A stretch of DNA of 64,000 nt from Allobosea lathyri (GCF_900108245.1 NZ_FNUY01000008.1:124001-188000), one strand, 5' to 3'. Shown: positions 42,572 to 51,977, numbered from the stretch's first letter. The notes: generated from the letters alone by a model not told the origin. Numbers and translations are program-made.

Positions 42572-44485
42572 ATGTCCCCGCCTGCCGCACCCAATCCGGC
42601 GCCGACCTTTGCGCGCTCGGTCCTGCTTCAGCCGGGCTCCGGTTTCGTTGCAACCTTCCGCGCGCTCTGGCCCTATCTGTGGCCGAGCGACCGGGCCGAT
42701 CTGCGCCGCCGTGTCGTGCTGGCCTTCGCGTTGCTGGTGATGGGCCGCGTCGTTCTGATGGGGGTGCCGTTCACCTTCAAATGGGCGACGGATGCGCTCG
42801 CCAACACGCCCTCCAGCCTGGAACGCTGGCTGCCCTGGCTTGTCGGCGCGCCGCTCGCCCTGACGGTGATCTACGGGCTTGCCCGTGTCGGCTCGGCTGC
42901 CTTCATTCAGCTGCGCGACGCCCTGTTCGCCCCGGTCTTCATGCATGCCGTGCGCACGCTGGCGCTGCAGACCTTCGGCCATCTGCATCATCTCTCGCTG
43001 CGCTTCCATCTCGAGCGCAAGACAGGCGGGCTGACCCGCGTGCTGGAGCGCGGCCGCAATGGCATCGAGGAGATGGTGCGGCTCGGCCTCAACCAGCTCG
43101 TGCCGGTGGTGATCGAGCTTGTGCTGATCATCGGCGTGCTGCTGACGCTGTTCAACTGGCTCTATGTCGTCGTGCTCGTGGTCATGGTCACGACCTATAT
43201 GGCCTACACCATCAAGGCGACGGAGTGGCGCATCGCGATCCGCTCGGAGATGAACGAGTCCGATACCGACGCCAATTCCAAGGCCATCGACTCGCTCCTG
43301 AACTACGAGACAGTGAAGTATTTCGGCGCCGAGGCCCGCGAGACCGCGCGTTACGATGTCTCGATGGCGCGCTATGAGCGCAATTCGGTGAAGGCCTACA
43401 CCTCGCTGGCCTGGCTCAATTTCGGCCAGGCGGCCATCTTTGCCGCTGGCCTCACCATCTCGATGGTGATGGCGGTGCAGGGGTTTCGCTCGGGCACGCA
43501 TACCGTCGGCGACTTCGTGCTGATCAACGCGATGCTGATCCAGCTCTATCAGCCGCTGAATTTCATGGGCACAGTCTATCGCGAGATCAAGCAGGCGACG
43601 CTCGATATCGAGCAGATGTTCTCGCTGATCGGGCGTGATCCGGAGATCCAGGACAAGCCCGGCTCCCTGCCGCTGCGGGTGCCGGCCGGCGAGGTCGTGT
43701 TCGAGAACGTCCACTTCGCCTATATTCCCGAGCGGCCGATCCTGAAGGGCATCTCCTTCACCGTGCCGCCGGGCAAGACGATCGCCATCGTCGGCCCCTC
43801 GGGCGCGGGCAAGTCGACGATTTCGCGGCTGCTGTTCCGCTTCTACGAGCCCAATAGCGGCCGCATCCTGATCGACGGCCAGCCCATCGTCGATGTCCAG
43901 CAGGTCAGCCTGCGCGCGGCGATCGGCATGGTTCCGCAGGATACGGTGCTGTTCAACGACACGATCGAGTACAATATTCGCTACGGGCGCCCCGATGCGA
44001 CTGAAGGTGAAGTCGCGGAAGCCGCGCGGCTGGCCCAGATCGACCGCTTCATCCGCTCGCTGCCGGAAGGCTACGAGACCTCGGTCGGCGAGCGCGGCCT
44101 GAAGCTTTCGGGCGGCGAGAAGCAGCGCGTCGCGATCGCCCGCACCATCCTGAAGGGCCCGCCGGTGCTTGTGCTGGACGAGGCCACCTCGGCGCTGGAT
44201 TCCTTCACAGAAAAGGAAATCCAGGATGCGCTCGATCGCGTCAGCGAAGGGCGCACCACGCTGGTGATCGCCCACCGGCTCTCGACCGTGATCAACGCCG
44301 ACGAGATCATCGTGCTCGACAAGGGGCTGATCGTGGAGCGCGGCCATCATCGCGAGCTGCTGGCGGCCGACGGGATCTATGCGGCGCTCTGGAACCGCCA
44401 GCGCCAGGTCGACGAGGCCAAGGAAACCTTGAAGCGCGCCACCGAGGCAGAAGGTCCGAGCGTGCGGGTCAGCCTGACGGAGTAG
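42572..44485 (+). CDS. Atm1/HMT1-type ABC exporter
   Basis: A 637-residue fused ABC half-transporter. Residues 1-360 form a six-helix membrane domain with RVLERGRNGIEEMVRLGLNQLVPVVIELVLI and SLLNYETVKYFGAEARETARY, hallmarks of the mitochondrial Atm1 and bacterial heavy-metal branch. The ATPase domain has Walker [10 protein letters not shown], signature LSGGEKQRV, Walker B VLVLDEATSALD and the H-loop IAHRLSTV. Family members export glutathione polysulfides or metal-glutathione complexes and affect metal tolerance and Fe-S supply. The ATG at 42572 is used; upstream in-frame residues look non-coding. Monocistronic. Confidence 0.9.
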   Translation: MSPPAAPNPAPTFARSVLLQPGSGFVATFRALWPYLWPSDRADLRRRVVLAFALLVMGRVVLMGVPFTFKWATDALANTPSSLERWLPWLVGAPLALTVIYGLARVGSAAFIQLRDALFAPVFMHAVRTLALQTFGHLHHLSLRFHLERKTGGLTRVLERGRNGIEEMVRLGLNQLVPVVIELVLIIGVLLTLFNWLYVVVLVVMVTTYMAYTIKATEWRIAIRSEMNESDTDANSKAIDSLLNYETVKYFGAEARETARYDVSMARYERNSVKAYTSLAWLNFGQAAIFAAGLTISMVMAVQGFRSGTHTVGDFVLINAMLIQLYQPLNFMGTVYREIKQATLDIEQMFSLIGRDPEIQDKPGSLPLRVPAGEVVFENVHFAYIPERPILKGISFTVPPGKTIAIVGPSGAGKSTISRLLFRFYEPNSGRILIDGQPIVDVQQVSLRAAIGMVPQDTVLFNDTIEYNIRYGRPDATEGEVAEAARLAQIDRFIRSLPEGYETSVGERGLKLSGGEKQRVAIARTILKGPPVLVLDEATSALDSFTEKEIQDALDRVSEGRTTLVIAHRLSTVINADEIIVLDKGLIVERGHHRELLAADGIYAALWNRQRQVDEAKETLKRATEAEGPSVRVSLTE

Positions 44486-44584
44486 GCGCCGAGGCGCTCA
44501 GTTTAAAATCGCTCGCATCTTGGCTCCCGCTACGGCATCCTTTTTGCTACGCTGGACGTGTACCGGCGGGGTGGGGACCTCATC

Positions 44585-45088
44585 ATGTTCGATCCGACGA
44601 CTTTTGTAGGCTTTCATACCTGGCTCAGCCTGATCGCCATTGTCGCCGGGTTTCCCGTCGCCTCCGGGCTCTTGCACGGCCATACGCGTGGCGGCTGGAC
44701 GGGGGTCTTTCTGTCCACCGCCTTCGCCACTAGCGCGACCGGCTTCGGCTTTCCCTTTAACGGGGTGCTGCCCTCGCATATCGTCGGCGCGATCTCGCTG
44801 GCTTTGATCATCGTCGCGGGCTTTGCCCTCTATGCGTTCCGGCTCGAGGGCGCATGGCGGCGCATCTATGCGATCACGGCGATGCTGGCCTTCTATCTTC
44901 TGGTCTTCGTTCTCGTCGCGCAGGCCTTCATGAAGATCCCGCCGCTGCGAGCCCTGGCGCCAACGCAATCCGAGCCGCCCTTCGCGATCGCGCAGGGTAT
45001 CTTGCTGCTGGTCTTCGTCGTGCTGACCTGGCTGGCGGCGCGGCGCTTCGTCGGCAGCCGGGTGGTGCGGCCGCGCCTGAGCGCCTGA
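44585..45088 (+). CDS. Four-helix membrane protein of unknown function
   Basis: A 167-residue membrane protein with helices at TWLSLIAIVAGFPVASGLL, VGAISLALIIVAGFALYAF, ITAMLAFYLLVFVLVAQAF and AIAQGILLLVFVVLTWLAARR. HG pairs near the first helix (LLHGHTRGG) and the PSH motif hint at a small haem or quinone-linked protein, but that is guesswork. The ATG at 44585 starts just before the first helix. No partner genes are evident. Confidence 0.7.
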   Translation: MFDPTTFVGFHTWLSLIAIVAGFPVASGLLHGHTRGGWTGVFLSTAFATSATGFGFPFNGVLPSHIVGAISLALIIVAGFALYAFRLEGAWRRIYAITAMLAFYLLVFVLVAQAFMKIPPLRALAPTQSEPPFAIAQGILLLVFVVLTWLAARRFVGSRVVRPRLSA

Positions 45089-45100
45089 CCACCTCGGCGA

Positions 45101-46099
45101 TCAATAGCCGCCGATGATCGGCAGGATTTCGCCGGAGATGTAGCTGGAGCATTGCGGCGAGGCCAGGAAGACATAGGCCGGCGCAATCTCCTCCGGCTGG
45201 GCCGGGCGTTTCATCGGCACGTCGGCGCCGAAATTTGCGACGTCATCCGCCGTCTTGTCGGAAGGGTTGAGCGGACTCCAGACCGGTCCCGGCGCGACGG
45301 CGTTGACGCGGATGCCGCGCGGCACCAGATGCGAGGCGAGCGAGCGGGTGAAGGCATGAATGCCGCCCTTGGTCGTCGCGTAGTCGATCAATGCCTTGCT
45401 GCCCTCCAGCCCCGTGACCGAACCTGAATTCACGATCGCGCTGCCGGTCGTCATATGTTCGAGCGCTGCCTGGGCCATGTGGAAATAGCCGTAGAGATTG
45501 GTCTTCAGCGTCGTGTCGAAATGCTCCTCGGTGAGATCTTCGAAGCGCGGCGCATGAACCTGGAAAGCGGCGTTGTTGACGAGCACGTCGAGTTTCCCGA
45601 ACGCCTTCACCACCTCGGCTACCGCCTTTCGGCAGAAGGCCGCGTCGCGCACGTCCCCGGCCAGCGACAGTCCTCGTCGACCTTCGGCCTTGACCGCCTC
45701 CAGGGTGACCGCGGCGTCTTCGGTCTCTCCCAGATGCAGGATGGCGACGTCGGCGCCCTCGCGCGCAAACAGCACGGCGACCGCGCGGCCGATGCCTGAA
45801 TCGCCGCCCGTGATGATCGCGACCTTTCCGTCGAGCTTGCCTGAGCCCTTGTAGTAGGGCGCGTCATACATCGGTGCGGGATCGAGCGCCGCCTCCGAGC
45901 CGGGCTTGGGCTGGTGCTGCTTCTTGAACGGAGGCTCCGGGTAAAGCCTGGCTCCTGCCTGCATTGCTCCGGCTTCAGCGGGTCTCGGGCGGGCATCGGC
46001 GCGCGCAACCTGCTTTTGAATGCGCCGCTGTTGCTTGCCGGCGGCTTTGACGGATTTGTCGGGCCTGTCGGATTTGGGCTTCGCCGAGGATTTCGCCAT
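45101..46099 (-). CDS. SDR oxidoreductase, YghA/GSP39-like stress type
   Basis: A 332-residue short-chain dehydrogenase with the long N-terminal tail of the YghA/GSP39 group. The first 45 residues are Lys/Arg-rich and disordered, and the linker PEPPFKKQHQPKPGSEAALDPAPMYD is the group's signature. The Rossmann motif is TGGDSGIGRAV, then NNAA, catalytic Ser in NSGSV, YATTK (Tyr and Lys) and the end SSYISGEILPIIGGY. These enzymes respond to general stress; the substrate is unknown. A perfect EcfG-type promoter precedes it (46132-46157), which fits. Confidence 0.88.
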   Translation of the reverse strand: MAKSSAKPKSDRPDKSVKAAGKQQRRIQKQVARADARPRPAEAGAMQAGARLYPEPPFKKQHQPKPGSEAALDPAPMYDAPYYKGSGKLDGKVAIITGGDSGIGRAVAVLFAREGADVAILHLGETEDAAVTLEAVKAEGRRGLSLAGDVRDAAFCRKAVAEVVKAFGKLDVLVNNAAFQVHAPRFEDLTEEHFDTTLKTNLYGYFHMAQAALEHMTTGSAIVNSGSVTGLEGSKALIDYATTKGGIHAFTRSLASHLVPRGIRVNAVAPGPVWSPLNPSDKTADDVANFGADVPMKRPAQPEEIAPAYVFLASPQCSSYISGEILPIIGGY

Positions 46100-46131
46100 G
46101 GGGGTACTCCTTGCGCAGGGGATGCGTGGAG

Positions 46132-46157
46132 AACGTGGCGTGCAGGGCTGGTGTTCC
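46132..46157 (-). promoter_or_regulatory. EcfG general-stress promoter of the YghA-like SDR
   Basis: On the minus strand GGAAC (46157-46153) and CGTT (46135-46132) are separated by 17 bases, matching the alphaproteobacterial general-stress consensus exactly. The box lies 33 bases from the SDR start codon. Confidence 0.7.
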
Positions 46158-46171
46158 GCCTTCGATGTGGC

Positions 46172-46645
46172 TCAGAGCGGCAAATCCAGTCGATAGCGCA
46201 GTTTTTCCCGCTCGCCTTGCGCATGACTCTGGTAATCTTCCGGCACCGCGATGCTTTCCACCAATATGCAGCCGAGCTTCTCCAGCGTGCGTTGCGAGGC
46301 GGTGTTTTCGGGAGTGGTGGTGATCCAGATCTGCTTCAGGCCGTGGGCACGCACGACCGGGAGAAGCGCCCGCACGGCCTTGGCCGCAAGTCCGCGTCCG
46401 CGAAAGGCCGGCTCGACCGAAAATCCGATCTGGCCGGAAAGATGGGTCAGAAGATGCGTGTCCTCCGGCCGCAGGCTGATCGTGCCTGCGACCTCTCCGC
46501 CGGTCATGATGTCGAAGCGAAAGGCCCGCACACCCCAGGGCGAAGTCTCGGGCGGGTAGATGTGGCTGAGCCGCAGCACCACATCCTCGCAAACGAGACC
46601 GGAGGAGGTATCCTCGTCTTCGCCGGAATGGCCGTGCCCTGTCAT
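46172..46645 (-). CDS. GNAT-family N-acetyltransferase
   Basis: A 157-residue GNAT protein. Motif A is GFSVEPAFRGRGLAAKAVRAL, which includes the acetyl-CoA loop, and motif B is IWITTTPENTASQRTLEKLGC, typical of acetyltransferases acting on small amines or protein N-termini. VLRLSHIYP and AGTISLRPEDTHLLTHLSGQIGF form the first sheets. The substrate is unknown. It sits upstream of the SDR in the same direction, with the stress promoter between them, so they are probably separate units. Confidence 0.82.
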   Translation of the reverse strand: MTGHGHSGEDEDTSSGLVCEDVVLRLSHIYPPETSPWGVRAFRFDIMTGGEVAGTISLRPEDTHLLTHLSGQIGFSVEPAFRGRGLAAKAVRALLPVVRAHGLKQIWITTTPENTASQRTLEKLGCILVESIAVPEDYQSHAQGEREKLRYRLDLPL

Positions 46646-46689
46646 CCGCGGTCTCCCGCCTGCCTTGGCCGCGAGCCGCCGATCTTAGC

Positions 46690-47460
46690 TTAGCGCGTGG
46701 CTACGAAAAACAGCCGCGGAAACGGCAGCAGCACGCTGCCATCGAGCAGGGCAGGGTAGGCCTTCGCGATCAGTTCCGTATAGCGCGCGAGAAAGCCCGC
46801 GCGTTGCGTGTCGTCGAGCGGGTTGAGAAAGGGGCGAAGTCCGCTGCCCTTGAACCACTCGACGATTGCCTGCGCGCCGCCGGCAAGCGGGTGATGATAG
46901 GTGGTCCGCCAGATATCGGTCTCGGCCGCAACCTCGCGCAGCACCCGGTAATACCAGTCCGGTTGCTGGCGCGGGACGCGTGTCCCCGAGGCACCGGCCA
47001 GCGCGCTGGCCCAGGGACCTTCGGCAGCGACCTCCCGCATCAGCACATGGGCCGGCTCGTCGAGATTGTCGGGCATTTGAACGGCCAGGCTTCCGCCGGT
47101 GCGCAGCTTGCTTACCAGCGCCGGCAGCAAAGCCGCATGGTCGGGCACCCATTGCAGCACGGCATTGGACAGGATCACGTCGAACGAACCCGGATTGCGC
47201 CAGGTCGCGACGTCGTCGATTTCAAAACTGATGCCCGGCAAGCGCTTGCGCGCGGCCTCGATCATATCGCTCGACGAGTCCATGCCGATCACCTTGGCGC
47301 CGGCGAACCGGGCCTGAAGCAGTTCCGTCGAGTTGCCGGGGCCGCAGCCGATATCGGCCGCCGATTCGACGTCGATCGTTGGAATATGCGCGAGCAGGTC
47401 GTGGATCGGGCGGTTTCGTTCGGCCTCGAACTTGGTGTATTGCGCGGCGGACCAGCTCAT
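46690..47460 (-). CDS. tam: Trans-aconitate 2-methyltransferase
   Basis: A 256-residue SAM methyltransferase of the Tam family. WSAAQYTKFEAERNRPIHDLLAHIP at the N-terminus is diagnostic, AADIGCGPGNSTELL is the SAM loop, and SNAVLQWVPDHAALLP and QMPDNLDEPAHVLMREVA are family blocks. It methylates trans-aconitate, an aconitase inhibitor, after spontaneous isomerisation of cis-aconitate. The ATG at 47460 has AAGGAG at proper spacing; an ATG two codons earlier is also possible. Divergent from psd. Confidence 0.92.
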   Translation of the reverse strand: MSWSAAQYTKFEAERNRPIHDLLAHIPTIDVESAADIGCGPGNSTELLQARFAGAKVIGMDSSSDMIEAARKRLPGISFEIDDVATWRNPGSFDVILSNAVLQWVPDHAALLPALVSKLRTGGSLAVQMPDNLDEPAHVLMREVAAEGPWASALAGASGTRVPRQQPDWYYRVLREVAAETDIWRTTYHHPLAGGAQAIVEWFKGSGLRPFLNPLDDTQRAGFLARYTELIAKAYPALLDGSVLLPFPRLFFVATR

Positions 47461-47704
47461 CGGCATCTCCTTGGCCTTGCAAAACGGCGTCATCCGTTCC
47501 GGTGAAGGCCGTTACGCCTCGGGCGTTCCCTCTGCAAGCCTGTGCCTGCCCAATGGCCGGCGGATAAGGGACAAGCTGCCGCAGGCCCTTCCCCCCGCGC
47601 GCCGAACCCCCTAAACCACGCAGCCAAAGCTTGCGGTCGCAACTCTGCCGCAGATTGTCGCCACATGCGCCAGCCCGCGCCTGCAACACTACGGAACCAC
47701 ACCC

Positions 47705-48406
47705 ATGTCGCTCGTCGATTCCGTCCGCAAGGTGATCGTGCCCATCCACAAGGAGGGCTATGTCTTCATCGCCATTGGCCTGGTGGCGACGATCGTGCTC
47801 GCCAATCTCTGGTCGCCCTTCGGCTGGATCGGCGCGATCATCACGGTCTGGATCTGCTATTTCTTCCGCGATCCCATCAGGATCACGCCACAGCGCGAGG
47901 GGCTGGTGATCTCGCCGGCCGATGGCCGCGTCAGCCAGATCGCTTTGGCCCTGCCGCCGCCGGAGCTGAACCTGCCGCCCGAACCGATGACGCGCGTCTC
48001 GATCTTCATGAATGTCTTCGACTGCCATGTGAACCGCGCCCCCGTTCCCGGCCGCATCGTCAAGATGGCCTATACGCCCGGCCTCTTCCTCAATGCCGAA
48101 CTCGACAAGGCCAGCGATGACAACGAGCGCAACGCGCTCGCCATCGAAACGCCGGCCGGCATCGTCGGCGTGGTTCAGATCGCCGGCCTGATCGCGCGTC
48201 GCATCGTGCCCTTCGTCAAGGAAGGCGAGACGATCGGAACCGGCGAGCGTTTCGGCCTCATCCGCTTCGGCTCGCGTGTCGACGTCTACCTGCCCACAAG
48301 CGTGATCCCGCTCGTCGGCGAGGGCCAGACCGCGATCGCCGGCGAGACCGTTCTGGCGGACTTTTCCGCCAACGAACCGGTGAAGCGGGCGTTCCGCGCA
48401 ATCTGA
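47705..48406 (+). CDS. psd: Phosphatidylserine decarboxylase proenzyme (short form)
   Basis: A 233-residue PSD of the short archaeal/rhizobial type that makes phosphatidylethanolamine from phosphatidylserine. An N-terminal membrane helix ([18 protein letters not shown]) precedes [24 protein letters not shown], the catalytic [16 protein letters not shown] with His, and the self-cleavage site LIRFGSRVD (Gly-Ser), which yields the pyruvoyl cofactor on the small C-terminal chain. pssA follows after 127 bases on the same strand, the usual pairing. Confidence 0.94.
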   Translation: MSLVDSVRKVIVPIHKEGYVFIAIGLVATIVLANLWSPFGWIGAIITVWICYFFRDPIRITPQREGLVISPADGRVSQIALALPPPELNLPPEPMTRVSIFMNVFDCHVNRAPVPGRIVKMAYTPGLFLNAELDKASDDNERNALAIETPAGIVGVVQIAGLIARRIVPFVKEGETIGTGERFGLIRFGSRVDVYLPTSVIPLVGEGQTAIAGETVLADFSANEPVKRAFRAI

Positions 48407-48533
48407 CCGCTGACGAGACATGCGTGTGCTCCGCTTTCCTGTTGGGAGAGCGGGGCCCGGCTAGGCGCGCGGCGATTGTTGTCAACTTTCTCTTGCCTAG
48501 CCTCCGCCGTTAAAACCGCGTATTCCGGCTCGC

Positions 48534-49379
48534 ATGAGCGACCTCTTTCCCCCTTTCGAACCCGAGCGCGTCGAATCGAAGCGCGCCCGTTTCAAGCCGA
48601 TCCCGTTTCGGTTGATCGCACCCAATGTGGTGACGCTGCTGGCGCTTTGCCTGGGGCTGACCGCCATGCGCCTCGTCGTCGAGGGCAAGCTCGAGACCGC
48701 GACCATCTGCATCCTGATCGCGGCGGCGCTCGATGGCGTCGACGGTCGGCTGGCCCGCATGCTGAAGGGCACGTCGCGCTTCGGTGCGGAACTCGATTCG
48801 CTCTCCGATTTCGTCAATTTCGGCGTCGCGACCGGCTATGTGCTCTGGATCTTCGTGCTGCACGATCTGCGCTCATTCGGCTGGATCATCGTGCTCACGC
48901 TGGCCTGCGCGATGGCGCTCAGGCTCGCGCGCTTCAATGTGATGATCGACGATCCCGACCGGCCGGACTGGCAGAAGAACTTCTTCGTCGGCATGCCCGC
49001 TCCTGCGGGCGCGATCACCGCAATGCTGCCGCTCTATCTGCATGCGATCGGGCTTCCGGTGCAGGAATATGGCGCTCCCTTCGTGGGGCTCTACATCCTG
49101 TTCATCGCCTTCCTGACGATCTCACGGATTCCCTGCTATGCCGGCAAGACGCTTGGTGCGCGCGTTCCGCGCGACAAGGTGCTGCCGATCTTCGTCGCAG
49201 TCGTGGTCGTGGCAGGCCTGCTCTTCGCCTATCCGTTCGAGATGCTGTCGCTCGTGGTCGTCACCTATCTGGCGCTGATACCGGTCAGTGCCGCGCGCTA
49301 CCGCAAGCTCGAACGCGAGTATAACGCGGCTGCGGCGGCCACGGCCGCTCCAGCCGAGGCGCGCTCCGACATCGCCTGA
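48534..49379 (+). CDS. pssA: CDP-diacylglycerol-serine O-phosphatidyltransferase
   Basis: A 281-residue membrane enzyme that makes phosphatidylserine from CDP-diacylglycerol and serine, feeding Psd. The CDP-alcohol phosphotransferase motif is DGVDGRLARMLKGTSRFGAELDSLSDFVNFG, with the four Asp for divalent metals. Around eight helices follow, and GMPAPAGAITAMLPLY is PssA-specific. The C-terminus is an Ala-rich soluble tail. Length is normal. It ends convergent with the small gene at 49450. Confidence 0.94.
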   Translation: MSDLFPPFEPERVESKRARFKPIPFRLIAPNVVTLLALCLGLTAMRLVVEGKLETATICILIAAALDGVDGRLARMLKGTSRFGAELDSLSDFVNFGVATGYVLWIFVLHDLRSFGWIIVLTLACAMALRLARFNVMIDDPDRPDWQKNFFVGMPAPAGAITAMLPLYLHAIGLPVQEYGAPFVGLYILFIAFLTISRIPCYAGKTLGARVPRDKVLPIFVAVVVVAGLLFAYPFEMLSLVVVTYLALIPVSAARYRKLEREYNAAAAATAAPAEARSDIA

Positions 49380-49449
49380 CACCGCGCAAGCGTGCAGCCT
49401 CGGCTGTACGCGCGCTGCGACAGTAAGGGGAGGCTGCTGGTGCTGGATC

Positions 49450-49839
49450 TCAGCCCTTGCGGCTGCGCCCGCCGAGCCTGGCCGCATTGGCGCGGGTGCG
49501 CTTGGAGAAAGGCTCCAGCGTGCTGTTGGCGACCTTTGCGGCCGCCTCGGTGAAGTCGACCTGACCGAACGGGTTGAGGGCAACACCCCACCAGAACATC
49601 GCCGCGGCCTGGCTCGCGGCAATGCCGCTCTCCATCACAGCCGAGACCTTCTCGTTGACGGCCTGCGCCGCTTCGCGCTGACCCCGGCTGTCCCCAAGGG
49701 CGCCCTTCATCAGCATCGGCATTCGCATGGCGATGGTCAGGCCTGCATCGGCCTGCAGGGTCATCATCCTGCTCGCGAGCGCCTGGGCTTCTACGCCCGC
49801 TCCGGTGACAGAGCGTAGACGCTTGTTCGAGATCGCCAT
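49450..49839 (-). CDS. Small hypothetical protein, weakly phasin-like
   Basis: A 129-residue, mainly helical amphipathic protein. SRMMTLQADAGLTIAMRMPMLMKG and ESGIAASQAAAMFWWGVALNPFG are followed by VDFTEAAAKVANSTLEPFSKRTRANAARLGGRSRKG. The helical pattern with a basic C-terminus is reminiscent of phasins or PHA granule-associated proteins, but no diagnostic block is seen. It might equally be an uncharacterised hydrophobic protein. The ATG at 49839 is preferred to one 11 codons upstream. Confidence 0.55.
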   Translation of the reverse strand: MAISNKRLRSVTGAGVEAQALASRMMTLQADAGLTIAMRMPMLMKGALGDSRGQREAAQAVNEKVSAVMESGIAASQAAAMFWWGVALNPFGQVDFTEAAAKVANSTLEPFSKRTRANAARLGGRSRKG

Positions 49840-50155
49840 CTTGGGATGTCTCCAGGACAAGAACATAGCCACCGGAGGGCGGCAGCAAGCCGGCGGGCAA
49901 CGAATGTGGCGCTTCCGCGCGGTTAGCGCAATCTATGGTATACCAGTTTCCCGCCCAATTTATGCGCAGCGTGAATGGCGCAGCCGTTTTCTCCGGCCTG
50001 AAATGCGCCGGGCGCGGGGCGACGAGATGGATTTATCCGCCGCGGAAAATGCTCTAGAGCCTTAAGCACAGCGCGGCCTGTCCATGCGCGCCAGAAACAT
50101 AATCGAGCTGCCCTTGAGCTTCTTTGCCTCTCCCAAACATCCCGGCTGGCGGCCG
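49840..50155. other. 316-bp intergenic region before maf
   Basis: No gene is supported; in particular infA, which precedes maf in many rhizobia, is absent. It contains the 10-bp dyad at 49936-49945 and, at its right end, ATGCTCTAG at 50049. The maf start could lie as far upstream as 50084. Confidence 0.5.
49936..49945. promoter_or_regulatory. 10-bp dyad resembling GntR/FadR-type operators
   Basis: TGGTATACCA is a perfect palindrome of the form bound by several FCD-type GntR regulators. No such regulator gene is in the window, and the neighbouring genes do not suggest a target, so this may be chance. Confidence 0.25.
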
Positions 50156-50764
50156 ATGCTGGTGCTGGCCTCGGCCTCGCCGCGCCGCCTGGCGCTGCTG
50201 GAGCAGGCCGGGCTGAAGCCTGACGCCATGCTGCCTTCGGATCTCGACGAAACACCGCTCAAGAGCGAGCGCCCCCGCGATCTGTCGCGTCGGCTCGCTC
50301 GTGAAAAGGCGCAGGCCGCGCGGGACGGCGCCAAAAGCCGGCCCGACCTCGAAGGCTGCTATATCGTTGCCGCCGACACCGTCGTAGCCGTCGGCCGCCG
50401 CATCCTGCCCAAGGCCGAGATCGTCGACGAGGCCGCAGCCTGCCTGCGCCTGCTCTCGGGGCGTGCGCACCGGGTCTACACCTCCGTGGCTGTGGTGACG
50501 CCGTCAGGCGCGATTCGCGACCGCATCGTCGAGACCAGGCTGCGCTTCAAGCGGCTCTCGAACGAAGACATCGAGCACTACCTCGCTTCCGGAGAGTGGC
50601 GGGGCAAGGCAGGCGGCTACGCCATCCAGGGCATCGCCGGCTCCTTCGTCGTCAAACTCGTCGGCTCCTACACCGCCGTCGTCGGCCTGCCGCTTTACGA
50701 GACGGTGAACCTGCTCGGCGGCGAGGGCTTTCCGGTGCGGTTCGGCTGGATGAACGCCGCCTGA
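50156..50764 (+). CDS. maf: Maf-family nucleotide pyrophosphatase
   Basis: A 202-residue Maf/HAM1-fold pyrophosphatase that hydrolyses non-canonical or canonical nucleoside triphosphates. [18 protein letters not shown] opens the protein; [19 protein letters not shown] (catalytic Asp), [14 protein letters not shown] and [15 protein letters not shown] are hallmarks. The C-terminal [16 protein letters not shown] is also typical. The ATG at 50156 gives the usual length; a start at 50084 would add 24 residues. In rhizobia maf normally precedes yacG directly. Here a short-chain dehydrogenase gene lies between them. Confidence 0.9.
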   Translation: MLVLASASPRRLALLEQAGLKPDAMLPSDLDETPLKSERPRDLSRRLAREKAQAARDGAKSRPDLEGCYIVAADTVVAVGRRILPKAEIVDEAAACLRLLSGRAHRVYTSVAVVTPSGAIRDRIVETRLRFKRLSNEDIEHYLASGEWRGKAGGYAIQGIAGSFVVKLVGSYTAVVGLPLYETVNLLGGEGFPVRFGWMNAA

Positions 50765-50956
50765 GACGAGCGGATTGCTGTCTGGTTGCGCCTCCGAACT
50801 CGACACGCCCTCCAGTCGCTAAGCGTGGCGGCACACCTGGCTGCTGCGCTGGCGGGCAACTTCGGCGTAGGAAGCTTGCAGTGAGCCTGATCAGGCCCGA
50901 TCCTGCCGGCAGCAAGCGCGTCAGCCTCACAAGGCGCGCCTCCAGGAGGAACAGGC

Positions 50957-51778
50957 ATGACGGGACGTCTCAGGGGCAAGGTCGCCATCGTGGCTGGCGC
51001 GGGCTCGATCGGCCCGGGCTGGGGCAACGGCAAGGCGACGGCGACCATCTTCGCCCGCGAGGGCGCCAAGGTGATCTGCGCCGATATCAATCGCGATGCG
51101 GCCGAGGAAACCGCCGCCATCATCCAGAACGAGGGCGGGCAGGCCTTCGCGATACAGTGCGACGTCACTAGGGCCGATGCGATGGCCGATCTCGTTGGCC
51201 GCACGCTTGGTCGCTATGGCCGAATCGACATCCTCGACAACAATGTCGGCATCGCCGAGGTCGGCAGCGTCGTCGATCTGCCCGAGGAGGTCTGGGACCA
51301 TGTCTTCAAGGTGAACCTCACCGGCGCCTTCCTGGCGATGAAACATGTCATCCCGGTAATGCAGCGCCAGTTCGAGGAGAGCGGCGAGGGCGGTTCGATC
51401 ATCAACATCTCGTCGATCGCCTCGATTCGCCATACCGGCGTGCCCTATGCCAGCTATTCTGCCACCAAGGCGGCGCTGAACCAGCTGACAAAGACGACCG
51501 CCGCGCAATATGCGCCCCAGAAGGTGCGCGTGAACGCGATCCTGCCGGGTTTGATGAAGACGCCGATGGTGGAGCTCTCCGCCGGCCTCGCACAGGTCTA
51601 TGGCGATGGCGACATCGACGCGATGTGGGCGGCACGCGACGCGCAGGTGCCGATGGGCCATATGGGCGAGGCCTGGGACGTAGCTAATGCCGCGCTCTTC
51701 CTTGCCAGTGACGAGGCGCGCTATGTGACGGGCATCGAACTCATCGTCGACGGAGGAATCACGCTCAAATATGGCTGA
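50957..51778 (+). CDS. SDR-family oxidoreductase
   Basis: A 273-residue short-chain dehydrogenase. The nucleotide motif is slightly unusual: [18 protein letters not shown], with Gly-Pro-Gly-Trp in place of the common GIG. The rest is standard: [26 protein letters not shown] (catalytic Ser, Tyr and Lys) and the C-terminal [17 protein letters not shown]. The family acts on hydroxyacids, sugars or alcohols, and the substrate is unknown. It overlaps yacG by eight bases, so translation is coupled. It looks like an insertion into the ancestral maf-yacG pair. Confidence 0.87.
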   Translation: MTGRLRGKVAIVAGAGSIGPGWGNGKATATIFAREGAKVICADINRDAAEETAAIIQNEGGQAFAIQCDVTRADAMADLVGRTLGRYGRIDILDNNVGIAEVGSVVDLPEEVWDHVFKVNLTGAFLAMKHVIPVMQRQFEESGEGGSIINISSIASIRHTGVPYASYSATKAALNQLTKTTAAQYAPQKVRVNAILPGLMKTPMVELSAGLAQVYGDGDIDAMWAARDAQVPMGHMGEAWDVANAALFLASDEARYVTGIELIVDGGITLKYG

Positions 51779-51977
51779 CAACGAAAACACGCCGCCGCCC
51801 ATGAAGCCCTGTGCGATTTGCGGCAAGCCGGCGGTGGCCCGCTACAAGCCGTTCTGCTCGGCCCGCTGCGCCGATATCGACCTCGGCCGCTGGCTGAAGG
51901 GAAACTATGTGATTCCCGGCGAACCGGTCGATGAGGCCGAGACAGGTCCGTCCAAGCGCGAGCAGGAGGAGGAGTAG
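51771..51977 (+). CDS. yacG: DNA gyrase inhibitor YacG
   Basis: A 68-residue zinc protein with the treble-clef motif CAICGKP...[19 protein letters not shown] (C-x2-C...C-x3-C). YacG binds GyrB in E. coli and protects against excess supercoiling. The acidic C-terminal tail ([12 protein letters not shown]) is typical. The ATG lies inside the end of the SDR gene. A tRNA-Phe gene follows after 182 bases, as in related genomes. Confidence 0.93.
   Translation: MADNENTPPPMKPCAICGKPAVARYKPFCSARCADIDLGRWLKGNYVIPGEPVDEAETGPSKREQEEE

Noticed and set aside
42539..44350. A 603-codon minus-strand frame opposite the ABC exporter
   Set aside because: It is an antisense shadow with no domain; the plus strand has all ABC motifs.
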